Below are positions 30,998 to 42,474 of a stretch of 64,000 nucleotides of DNA, one piece after another. The notes below the pieces were generated by a model. The model did not search any database, was not told the origin of the DNA, and saw nothing but the letters and a program-made list of their open reading frames with translations. The translations under genes were made by a program, and so were the position numbers. The first letter of the stretch is position 1, and the number at the start of each line of letters is the position of its first letter. Location: contig JAACJP010000037.1 of NCBI GenBank assembly GCA_013368375.1, forward strand, positions 124,001 through 188,000, given 5' to 3'. Origin of the DNA: Tricholomella constricta (Eukaryota; Basidiomycota; Agaricomycetes; Agaricales; Lyophyllaceae).

Positions 30998-33900
30998 AAT
31001 TATGCACGACCTCATGTGTAAGCAGAATCTCGCTTTCGCATGGGACGATTCCGAACGCGGTAGTTTTCGATCGGATTTCTTTCCCCCTATCGATATCCCG
31101 GTCGTCGCACACACACCCTGGATCGAACGAAATATCCCCATACCGCCTGGCATCTACGATGAAGTTTGCGACATTATCAAAACTAAACTCGCCGCTGGCG
31201 TTTACGAACCGTCCAACTCCAGCTACCGATCCCGTTGGTTTTGCACTCTAAAGAAAAATGGCAAGTTCCGCCTCGTCCACAGCCTCGAACCGCTCAACCG
31301 AGTAACTATCCGACACTCGGGGGTCACTCCGATACCAGACCACGTCGCTGAACAATTCGCCGGCCGCATTTGTGGCGCAATGTTAGACCTGTTTGTCGGC
31401 TACGACGAACGGCTAATCGCACCATCGTCGCGCGACCTTACCACTTTCCAAACACCTTTCGGCGCGTTACGCCTAGTCACCTTACCTATGGGCTGGACCA
31501 ACTCCGTCCCAATCTTCCACGACGACGTCACTCACATCCTGCAACCGGAGATCCCGGACTATACACTGCCTTATATCGACGACGCTGCTATAAAGGGACC
31601 AGCAACTTGGTACCCCGACCCGGACACAGGATTGCCGAAAACACACCCCGACAATGCCGATGTGCGATTCGCAATCTGGGAGTTCTTCAACAACGTCAAC
31701 CGAATCCTCCAGCGCATGAAGTACTGCGGCGGCACCTTCTCCGGCAAGAAGCTGATTTTATGCGCACCACAATTTAAAGTCCTCGGACACGTCTGCACGC
31801 CCAATGGTCGCATACCCGACGCGGACCGACTCGCTTTACTGCGTAATTGGAAGTCGTGCGCCACCCTATCAGAGTTACGCGCGTTTTTAGGAACGGTCGG
31901 AGTACTAAGGATATTCGTCAAAAACTTTGCTCATCGCGCACACCACCTCGTAAAACTAACCCGCAAGGACGCAGTCTTCGAGTTCGGCCCCGACCAGATC
32001 GCAGCACAGCGTGACATCGTCGAGGCGATCGCAGAAGCGAAACCCCTCGTACCCATCGACTACGCCTCGGACGACCCCGTCATCCTGGCCGTCGGCACTT
32101 CCCACATAGCAGTCGGATTCTACCTCTGTCAAGCCGACCCCGTCGATCGGAAACGACGCAGATACAATCGGTTCGGTTCCATTACACTGAACGACCGCGA
32201 ATCACGGTTCTCTCAACCAAAACTCGAATTTTATGGCCTATTTCGGGCGCTTGGCGCTTTACGACTGTACGTTATAGGCGTCCGCAACTTGGTCGTCGAA
32301 GTCGACGCGCGCTACATTAAAGGAATGCTCTCCAACCCCGACATCCAGCCGTCAGCTTCCATAAACAGGTGGATCGTATCTGTCCTCATGTTCCACTTCG
32401 AACTTGTCCATGTTAAAGGCACGTTCCATGGACCCGACGGTTTGTCCCGGCGCCCACGACAACCCGACGATCCAGCCGACAACTACGACGCAGAAGAAGC
32501 CGACTTCGAAGATTGGGTCGACCGAATGCAAGGACTCATGCACATTATTCAACCGCTGCCACGACCGCCGTCGCCGTTGCATGTGTGTCAGATCTTCGCT
32601 ATGGCTCAGATCTCAAGTAAGGAGGAGATGGTGGCAGTATACACTGACACGGTACCACCAGACTCAACGACTCACGAACTCGCAGCCGACCCCCCACGAC
32701 AACCCAGAATCCGTACCGACGACGATACAGGAATAACCGACCCAAATGCGAATTCGACCGACATGTCATACGACGACGTACCCAGGACCGACGCCGCTAA
32801 AGCCCAAGACCAACGCATAGATGCGGTTAGACAATGGTTGACCAACCTCGAACGGCCAGAAGGCATGTCCGACGATCAGTACGCCACCTTCATCCGATAC
32901 GCCACCGGGTTCTTCCTAGACGGAACACGACTCTGGAGAAGAGATAGCCAAGGCGCACATAAACTAGTCGCCCGCCCCAATGCACGATTAGAGATTCTGC
33001 GATCCGTCCACGACAACCTCGGACATAAGCGCTTCTACGCGACACGCGCAACCTTGCTCGAACGCTTCTGGTGGCCTAATGTTCGGGCCGACGTCGTGTG
33101 GTTCGTACAGACATGTCACATATGCCAGATCCAGCAAACGACCAAGGTCCTGATCCCCCCGGTCGTTGCGACACCCCCCGCGCCACTGTTTGCAAAAATG
33201 TACATCGACACTATGCACCTACCGCCGTCGAATGGTTTCAAATACATTGTCCAAGGTCGTTGCTCCTTGATTCACTTTCCTGAATGGCGCGCGCTCCGAA
33301 AGGAAAACAGTCGCACCCTCGGCGATTGGATGTATGAAGACATCATCTGCCGGTGGGGCGGACTGCGCGAAATCGTAACCGACAACGGTCCAGCCTTCAT
33401 CAAAGCCGCGGAACACCTCACAAAGAAATACCACATACACAATATTCGAATCTCGGGCTATAACTCTAGAGCCAACGGGCTCGTCGAGCGATCCCATTTC
33501 GACGTACGACAATCCCTTTTCAAAGCCGCCGACGGAAACGAAAGTAAATGGTCACAATCCGCGTATTCAGTCTTCTGGGCTGAACGCGTCACGATCCGCA
33601 AGCGAATGGGGTGCTCCCCCTATTACGCCGCGACAGGGACCCAACCCCTTCTGCCACTCGATATCGTCGAAGCCACGTACCTACAACCACCGCCCGACTC
33701 TATCCTGTCCTCCACCGACCTCTTGACACGTCGCGCGATCGCCCTACAGAAACGAGCGACCGACCTAGAACGACTGCATTCAGACGTATATGCAGCGCGA
33801 CGACAAGCGGCGATTCGCTTCGAGCTTAAACACGCCAGAACCTTGCGCGACTATAACTTTAAACGCGGAAACCTCATCCTGATGCGCAACACGAAAATCG

Positions 33901-34196
33901 AGAAGTCGCTCAACCGCAAAATGCGATCTAGATACCTAGGACCGCTCGTTGTGATCTCGCGCAACCGCGGGGGCGCCTACATCCTCTGCGAACTGGACGG
34001 CACCGTCTTACACCGGCCTGTAGCAGCGTTCAGACTCGCGCCCTACTTCACGCGAAACAACATCCTCCTACCCGACAGCGCTCTGGACATAGACACCAAG
34101 CGACTCAGAGAACTGGAAGCAACAACAATCACCGACGACGAAGACCGACCCGAAGTCGTAGGCGACGACTCCGAATCGGAAGGCGAGCAAAACTAG
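30998..34196 (+). pseudogene. B pol, copy 2, N-terminally truncated
   Basis: Identical to copy 1 from IMHDLMCKQN onward except for a Pro insertion (about 33175) and an Ala-to-Thr change near the C-terminus. It contains complete RT, RNase H (again with Gly for Asp) and integrase but has no link to gag. The open frame extends upstream to 30381 only because the opposite strand of gene X happens to lack stops in this frame. That N-terminal extension is not a real domain. Confidence 0.85.
32613..32628 (+). promoter_or_regulatory. PPT motif, pol copy 2
   Basis: Duplicate of 27668-27683. Confidence 0.45.
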
Positions 34197-34568
34197 CCGC
34201 TCGACTCCCGGCTACTCGTATACCCCCTTTTTAATAAACATTTCGATATCTATCCCTCTCTGGTTTCTTCACGCCCTAAATCTACCCAACGTCCCACGAC
34301 CCGACCGTTCGCGAAGTTCAAACACCCTGAACGACAGTCTTTCCTTTCGTTCTTTTAAACCCCCACTCAAGTTCCAAGATCACACACTTAATGCCAGACT
34401 CCGCAGGAGAACCACACGACATATATTACATTTTTTTAAAGAAAAGCCCATTTACGGGCACCGACAAGTCCACAGCACGAGATATATACGTGCGACGCCT
34501 CTAGCGGAGGAACGACGCAAACACGACACCAAGAAGAGTCCAGACACGACGCCGACCCCCACCTACAA
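34197..34568. other. Convergent gap between pol copy 2 and gene X
   Basis: Second copy of 29249-29620; no ORF, AT-rich centre with taataaac. Confidence 0.45.
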
Positions 34569-36646
34569 CTACTCCCCAACCTCCAAGTCCCCTCCCGCCT
34601 CCTCTTCGTCGTCCTCTTCATCCGTCTCCACTGCTTCTTCCTCCGAATCCGCGCCGCTGTCGCTCTCCGAGAACTCGACGCCAGCCGCTCGCATCAACTC
34701 AGCGCGTCGCCTACGGAGTGCAGAGATCGCGTTCGCCGTCCCTGCGAATTGCTCACGCACCCGTATGAGGCCCCAGCGGGCGATCTCCTGACGCGATTCC
34801 CATAGCTGCGCCTCTTGGATTAGCGACCGCAGTAGTGCGTTACGCGACGACAAGGCCCGGTCGACGTCCCCCAGGGAAAGAGAGGCGACACGCGACAAAT
34901 CGGTCGCGTATCCCAGGCCATCCAAATCGCGATTACGAGGAAGGCTGGTACCGCGGGGTACGCGTCCACCGTGAACGAAACTGGCGCCCATGTCCGAACC
35001 CTCGACGGCGTACTGGGCGGACTGAAAAGCACCTGCAGTCGGCCCGAAGTCCTCGTCACTGAGCGCCGTTAAGTCACGCGCTCGGCGACGCGCGACAGTG
35101 GGTGACACGACCTCCACGTCCTCCTCTGAGTCCTCCACAACGGACTTGGAGGCGACGCGACGACGACTCCGGGGGCGCGACTTTTTGCCAACCTCCACGT
35201 CGGTCTTGTATTTCACCGTTTCGCAGCGCTTGGAGAAGATCTTGCACCGCGCACAGATCCCGCCCTCAGGCTTCTGGAAACAATCCACGGCGGCGTCTGC
35301 GCAGCGATCGCACTAGAAGTTCGTCAGAATGCGACCGACCCGACGAAGCACACGACAACTTACCGGCTCGTCGCGGATGAAGTGGTTCGGGTGGGCGACT
35401 TTGAACTCCTCTAGTCGCTCCAGCCACTTAAACTCGGCGGCGGCCTTCCTCGCTGCCATAGTCTGCTCCCGCTTCTTGGCCGCCGTGGCCCCCTTCTTAC
35501 CAGTCGCCTTCCCCGCCTTGACCGCCCCAGGCACCTTCTCTGCCTTGCTGACCATCGCCACTACCTCAGGCGCGGACCCCTCGCCTTCGTCGTCGACAGC
35601 GCGCTTCCGCTTGCGGCTAGCTGGCGCTGGCACCGTGTCGATGAGGACGACGGGTGGTCCACCTACTGAAGGTGTCAGTGGGAGCCCGTCGATCGGACTA
35701 AAAATGACGGGTGAAACAAACGCGAACTCACCCGCGGCACCCGCTTTCGGACGTCCCCCTCCGGCCGACATATGGGGTAGCGTCACTGGGCGATATTCGG
35801 GGTCGCGCACACTCGTCACCTTGGCCCTAGCTTTCGCCTTCCCCTTTGGAGGAGCGGCAGCGACGGGCGACGCGGGGGGTGCCAGATCAAGCATAACGAC
35901 GTCGGACGCCGGAGGTGAGCGCGACAGGAGGGGGGCTCGCATCGGCCCCAGGGCTTCCCGCCCCATCCGCTCCGCCATCGCCATAACTGTCGCCGCTTCA
36001 GCTTCCTGCACGACACCCGCTACGGTATGGGTATCTCCACCAGCCGCAGCCGCGCCAGCGATACCACTTGATCGCGCACCCGACTTCGGACGAAGGGGCG
36101 CGTCGTCAACCGTCGCGGACGCTGGGAGGGCACTTCCAGCTCCCACAGGGACCGTAGCCTTGGCATCGGTCGTGGGCAGACGCAGGTCGATTGGTAGAGC
36201 CGCCACAGTCGACGACGCTGGCAGGTCCTCGGGCGCCACCGACTGTGAAGCGCGTATATTGGCCGCCGCACCTAGGCGAGCACGACGTGCGCGACGACGG
36301 CGCGCGTTCTCACTCTGGGGAGGCTGGATGAGCAGCCCACCCACGGGCCAGTCAAAACAACTGAACAACGACATACCTCAGGCTCTAGGCCACCAAAGGG
36401 CACCTTCCATTCAGCATCCTCTCCTATGACGGCCCAGATGGCCCGCAACGCAGACTCCTCCTCTTTCCACACCCAACGCGGTTCATCGCCCCCCTGGGCA
36501 CGTAACGCCGTAACTCCCTCTAACAGACCTTCGAGGATGGCGAGGCGTGTCTTACGCGACGCATCGGGAGGCAGTGCTCGCCAGTCGTCCCAGTCGCCCT
36601 GCAGGTCCTCGAGGACGAGCGCGTAGTTTGGCGGGAGGCTAGCCAT
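34569..36646 (-). CDS. Gene X: antisense Zn2Cys6 protein of element B
   Basis: Three exons on the minus strand: 36646-36377, 36314-35364 and 35312-34569. Introns of 62 and 51 nt are both phase 0 with gtatgt/gtaagt donors. 654 residues. The start at 36646 makes exon 1 exactly 90 codons, as in paralogue Y; an ATG 12 bp upstream is possible. Domains: residues 1-90, a Trp-rich helical domain (DWDDWRALPP..WVWKEEESALRAIW); residues 91-400, a long Ala/Pro linker with RKRKR nuclear signal; WLERLEEFKVAHPNHF just before intron 2. Cys408, 411, 418, 427, 430 and 437 are spaced C-X2-C-X6-C-X8-C-X2-C-X6-C, the fungal binuclear-cluster spacing. Then come a basic KKSRPRSRRR, a heptad-like region and an acidic tail. 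It is probably a nuclear DNA-binding protein; the target is unknown. Confidence 0.8.
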
Positions 36647-36658
36647 ACCGACGGACAT

Positions 36659-37039
36659 GGAGGGAGCCGAGAAAGACAGAGGGTCCTTGAGAACTTGACG
36701 CGAGGTCAAATTCTGTTGCACCGCCACCGCCATCTCACGCCACACACGCGTCAGTTCTAGAATTTTTTCGGCCGGTCCCCGGGCCGACTGAGGACAGCCG
36801 GCATTTCAAGTAAGGAGGAGACAGGAACTACAGATGAAACGACAGCCGATACTAGCAACCGACACCGCCAACCACAAAACCGACCGACACAACGAACCGA
36901 CCTGCGCCACTTAAAACACGAAAAGTTCGAATTATAAAAGAACGACCCAATTTTAGGGCCCGAACAACAAAATAGGTATATACGGAATACGCGACCGGTA
37001 ACGAACACAACCCGACCGCAAAACACGACAAACCCGAAG
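36659..37039. other. Spacer between genes X and Y with an internal PPT block
   Basis: Contains the upstream region of gene X and, at 36779-36821, a 43-bp block (ggggccgactgagg..tttcaagtaaggaggaga) nearly identical to 38466-38507, which abuts the 3' LTR. 36822-37039 is AT-rich, with no ORF, and would hold the 3' UTR of gene Y. Confidence 0.6.
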
Positions 37040-38343
37040 TCAAGGCGACGAACCCTCGCCACTATCGTCGCGTACGCCACCGCCGACACCGCGTCCACTG
37101 CCGCTGCCCCCACTCCTCGAATTACCCATCGCAGACGCACCAACTAACTCTGCGCGCCGGGCCTGAAGCAAGTCAAGGGCCGACGACGTAGACACGACCT
37201 GCTCGTAAAGCTGACGGGATGACGAACGCATGACCTCTTGGCGCGATTCAAGGACTTGAATTTCCTGGACCAAAGTACGCAAGAAAACGGTGCGCGCCGA
37301 TAGCGCCCGATCTACATCGGCAAGACCGAACCGCGAAATAACCGACAACGGCTGGGTGAAGCCCAGACCACGCAAATCTTCGTTACGAAGGAAGTCCTCA
37401 GGGCGAAACACCGGACCCTGATAAAGGAGACCCGCACCCCAGTCTACCGAATCCGCAGAACGAGTCACGACAAGGCGCTGGGCGGCCCTCGCCAGATCGG
37501 GCGATTGGACATCGTCGAACAGCGGAGGGGGCATACACGCGTCACAAAAGTGTCCCACTCCTGAGCACGACACAAACTGGTGCGGAGCTGGCCGAAACGA
37601 CCCCACCTCGTTTGTCTCGCATGGTCGGGATTGAATCTCGCAAACCGCGCAAGTATCAATGTCGCTACGCTGAACGCAGTCCAAAGCGTAGCTCACACAA
37701 CGATCGCACTAAACAACAAAATGAGCAGGAAAACAAGGCTACACGAGAACCGACGACTTACTGCTTCGCTACGAGTGTAATGCTCAGGATATTCCTTCTT
37801 AAATTCCTCAAGCCGCTCCAGCCACAAACCGTGTCGCCTCCCCTGTGCTGCCAATACCGACTCCCCAGAGATCTCGACGACAGACTCTTCTTGGTCCCCG
37901 TCTCCAACAGAGGAAGCGCACGAACGCTCCCGCACAACAGACGCTGCCTCTTCTCCAGCAGAGGCGGCGCGGATACGCTCCCGAGCGTCCGACTCTCGGT
38001 CGGGGTGGTCGGACTACCAACTAGCGCGTTAATACCCTGCAGAAACGACCAAATAACCGGAGAACGAACGCACACTCGGTTCTAGGTCCGCGAACCGCCC
38101 GGACCATTCGGGGTCGGACTTGATCGTAGACCAGATGTTGAACAATGCCTCTTCCTCGTCGCGCCACATCCAACGCCAGGGACTAGCTGCCGGCGACCTA
38201 AGCACTTCGAAGCCGTTTGACAAGTATTGCAGCACACGAGTGCGCGCGTAGCGAGGCGAGTCGGCCGACAGCGATTGCCATTCGTCCCAGTCTCGTTCCA
38301 AGAAGCGGAGAGTGCGCTGAAGATCGACAGGAGGTCTCGACAT
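37040..38343 (-). CDS. Gene Y: second antisense Zn2Cys6 protein of element B
   Basis: Three exons: 38343-38074, 38013-37762 and 37708-37040 (introns 60 and 53 nt, phase 0), 396 residues. Paralogue of X with the same intron positions: exon 1 is 90 codons with DWDEWQSL..WMWRDEEEALFNIW. The linker is only about 60 residues before WLERLEEFKKEYPEHY. The cluster is Cys175, 178, 185, 194, 197 and 204 with identical spacing (CDRCVSYALDC..CAVCEIQSRPC). It is followed by LADVDRALSARTVFLRTLVQEIQVLESRQEV, alignable to X, and a Gly/Ser-rich end instead of an acidic tail. A tatatata run at about 38375-38390 lies just upstream on the minus strand and may be its TATA box, 120 bp from the LTR. The function is inferred only from the cluster. 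Confidence 0.8.
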
Positions 38344-38491
38344 AACGATGAGTGAACCAAACGAGAACCTGGATAGATATATATAGGTCACCAGCGCGTC
38401 GGCACCGCCACGTCCTCCTATCCCAGTCCCCCCTTTCCAAGACATACGCCCCCTGACCGAGGCACGGGGCCGACTGAGGACAGTCGGTATT

Positions 38492-38507
38492 TCAAGTAAG
38501 GAGGAGA
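38492..38507 (+). promoter_or_regulatory. Polypurine tract of B
   Basis: tcaagtaaggaggaga directly before the TG of the 3' LTR; expected primer for plus-strand synthesis. Confidence 0.8.
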
Positions 38508-39572
38508 TGATGAGCACCGTCCCGCGCTATACACAGAGCCAGCCCATAATACGGACCTCAACCGCTGCGCCACAACGAACACACTCCCGAATACGACCGA
38601 AGCGCTAAACCGACCGACCGACAATACGACAGACCGACCGACAATACGACAGACCGACCGACAATACGACCAAACGACCGACGTACCGACCAAGAGACAG
38701 AGTAACTTGAAATGCCAGTTCTTCTCCCTGGGTACACGGAGCACGGAACGCCGTATAACCTGTCAGCGACCGCGCACGTTTGTATGCCAAGGTCTCAACC
38801 CGGCGACAACCAAACCCGATTGGAAATTACCCTAGGAAACACCTTGCCCAGCCATTCGCAGAGAGGATCCGGCCGCACCACGGAGTTCCGCCTCCAAGAG
38901 CCACTACCGATCGAAAAGCCGCCACCAATCACACATCCGACCCGACGCCTCGAACCGATCAAAAGCCCCTTTGCCGAGCCAAGGAGCGCCACACTCTCTA
39001 AAAAGCGCCGCGTGGTACCAAGCTTGGCGACGCTTGTCTCAATAAACCAGTAAAACACCTGCCTCGCCGGCCTGCGAGAGGCGAGTCGGTCACATAGTAT
39101 AAAAACATACCCATGTACTACCTACCTCCCCCAGTGAATTACAGCCCGTATTTTCCCTCACACTCAGAGTGAATAGCTCGAAACTGTCGTCTCTGTCGTC
39201 TCTGCACCGTCCTCATCGTATAAACCGTCGCCACTGTCGTAAATCTCGTAACTGCCGTCTCTGTCGCCTCGTACTCGTCGCCCGAACCCGTGAGTTCTCC
39301 GTATTAACCCCGTTCGTCTCGTTGTCGCACGACCGACACCCAAAGTTGCGTCGCCAACCCGTTCCACTCGGGAACGTCGCGTTCCATCGCCCCCGTCGCG
39401 TTGTTGTCGGTTCGACTAGCTACGAGTCGGATCGTCCCTTACCTTCGTCAAACAACCCTTACAAAGCCCTGCACACTCGCGTGTTTGGGAACTTTTAACA
39501 TTTCTCGCCCCCCCATAGTTGTTAGTTGTTTTGTTGTTGTGCACAGCACCTACAGGCCTTCTAGCTCTATCA
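38508..39572 (+). repeat. B 3' LTR
   Basis: Colinear with 10679-11743. Differences by eye include c/t in the aaaYgccag motif, ATG to ACG at the site matching 11500, and three other transitions. Followed by TSD ACGT. Confidence 0.93.
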
Positions 39573-42349
39573 ACGTACACAAGACCGCCTTTGCAACGAT
39601 AGCGGGAACATACGTTAGCAACATAATGCAGATCGGGGACTGTAACGCCCCCGCAACATTTCAACGATTAATGACGTCAATTTTTCGGGACGTCATTGGG
39701 AAGTTTATGCACATATACTTGGACGACATATTCATATTCTCGAACTCCATCGAAGAACATGAAGATCATCTTCGAGTAGTGTTCGAGCGATTACGCGAAC
39801 AGTCCCTTTATTTGAAGTGGAAGAAATGCGAACTATATTCGGATCGCGTCGATTGCCTTGGTCATATAATCGACGACCAAGGAATTCATCCCGACGCCGA
39901 TAAATTGGCACGGATTCGCGATTGGAGGACTCCACGGAATTACAACGATATACAGCAATTCGTTGGACTGGTTAATTATCTGGGTCAATTCCTCCCAGAT
40001 ATATCCGCGTACACTGGGCCACTAATGGCGATGACCGAGAATGGGTCGCCATTCTATTGGAGACCAATTCATCAACGATGCTTTGAAATGATAAAGCATA
40101 TATGTTGCACGACGCCAATTATTCGGCCTATTCAACCGAAGACAGACGAACCAATTTGGATTATATGTGACGCCTCCAAGTCAGGCGTCGGTGCGATGTA
40201 TGGCCAAGGACCTACATGGATCCAAGCTCAGCCGGCTGGATTTATGTCCAAAAAATTCACGAATGCACAGCAGAATTACGCCGTGCATGAACTCGAAACC
40301 TTAGCTATTCTCGAAGCATTACTTAAGTGGGAGGATAAACTTGTGGGTTATAAAATCCACATCATTACCGACCACGGAGCCCTCGAATTCTTTAAGACCC
40401 AGGTGAATTTATCACCTAGGCAGCGTCGATGGATGGAATACATGTCGCGATTTAACTTCGACATTACCTATGTGAAAGGCAAACTGAATAAAGTCGCCGA
40501 TTGTCTATCGCGATACTTCGAGAGCGATAACCATCAAGATTGTTACGACGTCCACGACTTCGTAGCTGCCGATGCTAGAATCGATCCTACTGGTGAAGAT
40601 CTACCAGTACCACGATACCATGAAATCGTGGAAAAAGTAGTTGAGATTCGAGCGATGAAAGACGTAGAAATACGTCGAAGCAAGCGTCTTCAAGAACGCC
40701 AGGAGGATCGAGATGTCGAAGCTCAGATAATGGAGGCTGCGGCACCAAGTATCGCATCCGGGCCATCGTCACACCTTCAAAAAAGCAAGAGGCCAACCGA
40801 ACGGGAACGTACGGTCAGAGATATGGTCCTCGGAAGGGACACAGTTGCCCCTCCCCCAGACAAAATGGATGAGAAGATCCGTAATGACGTTATCCTTGGA
40901 TACCCAAAGGATAAACTATTTTCAGTGATTCTCACTAACCCAACGGACTTTCGTACGTTCACCACGAAAGACAATCTCATTTGGACCACGAACGCTATAA
41001 ATGATAGCGTTCTATGCATACCGCGAGAACCCGAGCTCATCACGTCAATTGTTGAGCAAGCCCATAAAACTATGGGCCATTTCGGTGCCGAACGGACTAC
41101 TGAATATATTCGACGATGGTATTGGTGGCCATCACTAGCCACGACTGTTCGTACGTTTTGTAAAACGTGCGAGTATTGCCAGCAGATCAAGACGTCAAAT
41201 CAGAAACCGTCAGGGAAACTACATTCCCTGCCAGTACCCACTAAGCCTTGGGACTCTATCGGAATGGACTTTATCGGTCCATTTCCAGAATCAAAGCGAT
41301 ATAACTATCTATGGGTAGTAATTTGTCGTATGACGAGTATGGTGCATATGATACCCATACATACGACGATGACGGCAGCCCAATTATCATGGGTATACCT
41401 ACGGGAGATCGTCAGGTTACATGGCCTGCCAAGCTCGATCGTAAGCGACCGAGATTCTAAGTTTACTTCGCGCTGGTGGCGCGAACTACATAAATTATTA
41501 GGAGCTAAGCTTCTAATGTCGACATCTTTCCATCCTCAGACGGATGGACAGACGGAGCGAGCCAATCGTAGTATTGGCCAGATATTTCGCGCCGTTGTAA
41601 GGCATGACCAAAAGGATTGGGTAGATCGTATACCCATGGCTGAGTTCGCGATAAATGCGAGCGTATCGGCTACCACCAAGTTCGCTCCATTTGAGTTGAA
41701 TAGTGGATACATGCCGTCCATGTTGAAAGAGATACGCTCAGACAGCGTAATACCAAAGGGAATTCGAGAATACGCTGAACGCGCATTGCAGAACATAGCG
41801 GAGGCGCATGACGCTATAATCGAAATGCGCGTATTTCAAACGCGCGAGGCAAACAGGCGTCGATCCACTGGTCCGGAAATAAAGGGGGGTGACTTGGTAT
41901 ATTTATCTACCAAGAACTTGAACCTTCCCAAGGGACGCGCCCGGAAATTATGTCCGAAATTTGTCGGGCCCTACAAAGTATTGAAGGCCATGCCAGACAC
42001 GTCGAACTATACGCTGGAATTACCTACGGCGCTTCTGGAGCGTCGAATACATCCAACATTTCACATATCGTTGTTGCGCCCATACTACGCAACAAACGAT
42101 GCAATGTTCCCTAATAGAACTCACCCGGAGCCCTATGATTTTGGGGCGCCGGACAATCACGAATGGTTTGTCGAAGAGATTTTGGGCCATAGATGGACCC
42201 AAAATAATAAAGTGGAATACCAAGTCAGGTGGAGCCTAGGTGACACCACCTGGGAATCACACACCAATTGTAACAAGTTAGCGGCATTGGACCGCTACTT
42301 GGAATTGCAAGGGGTGGGCAGCGCATCGAGGTTGCCGCGACAAACCTAG
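39573..42349 (+). pseudogene. A1 pol, 3' fragment (RT palm to chromodomain)
   Basis: Continues A1 pol after B. It includes YLDDIFIF, RNase H, integrase HHCC and D,D,E motifs, and the chromodomain ending VGSASRLPRQT. The frame is intact from the junction to the stop, about 90% or more like A2. One difference is TDHGALEFF versus TDHKALEFF in RNase H. It cannot be expressed with gag because B separates it. Confidence 0.92.
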
Positions 42350-42474
42350 AATGTGGTGCGGTCATGTGATCACGGTGATCAGAAAAATTACATAACCATC
42401 AAAAGTTATGACAGAAGGTTAAATATGTTTTGGCGCTAGGACGCGCAACCAAATTTTCAACCAACAACCACAAC

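Larger units (their letters stand above)
30998..35945 (+). repeat. Tandem duplication inside B, copy 2 (4948 bp)
   Basis: Second copy of 26053-30997. It ends at 35945, where the native gene X sequence continues. Confidence 0.93.
10679..39572 (+). mobile_element. B: long-LTR Ty3/gypsy element with antisense genes
   Basis: LTRs of 1065 bp (10679-11743 and 38508-39572; TGATGAGC..CTATCA), flanked by the 4-bp TSD ACGT (10675-10678 and 39573-39576). Sense order is gag-protease, -1 frame pol (RT, RNase H, integrase). Between pol and the 3' LTR lie two genes on the opposite strand. A purine tract (aagtaaggaggaga) abuts the 3' LTR. Inside B are A2 and a 4.95-kb tandem duplication. The LTRs differ at about five sites by eye, so insertion was recent. 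Confidence 0.93.
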
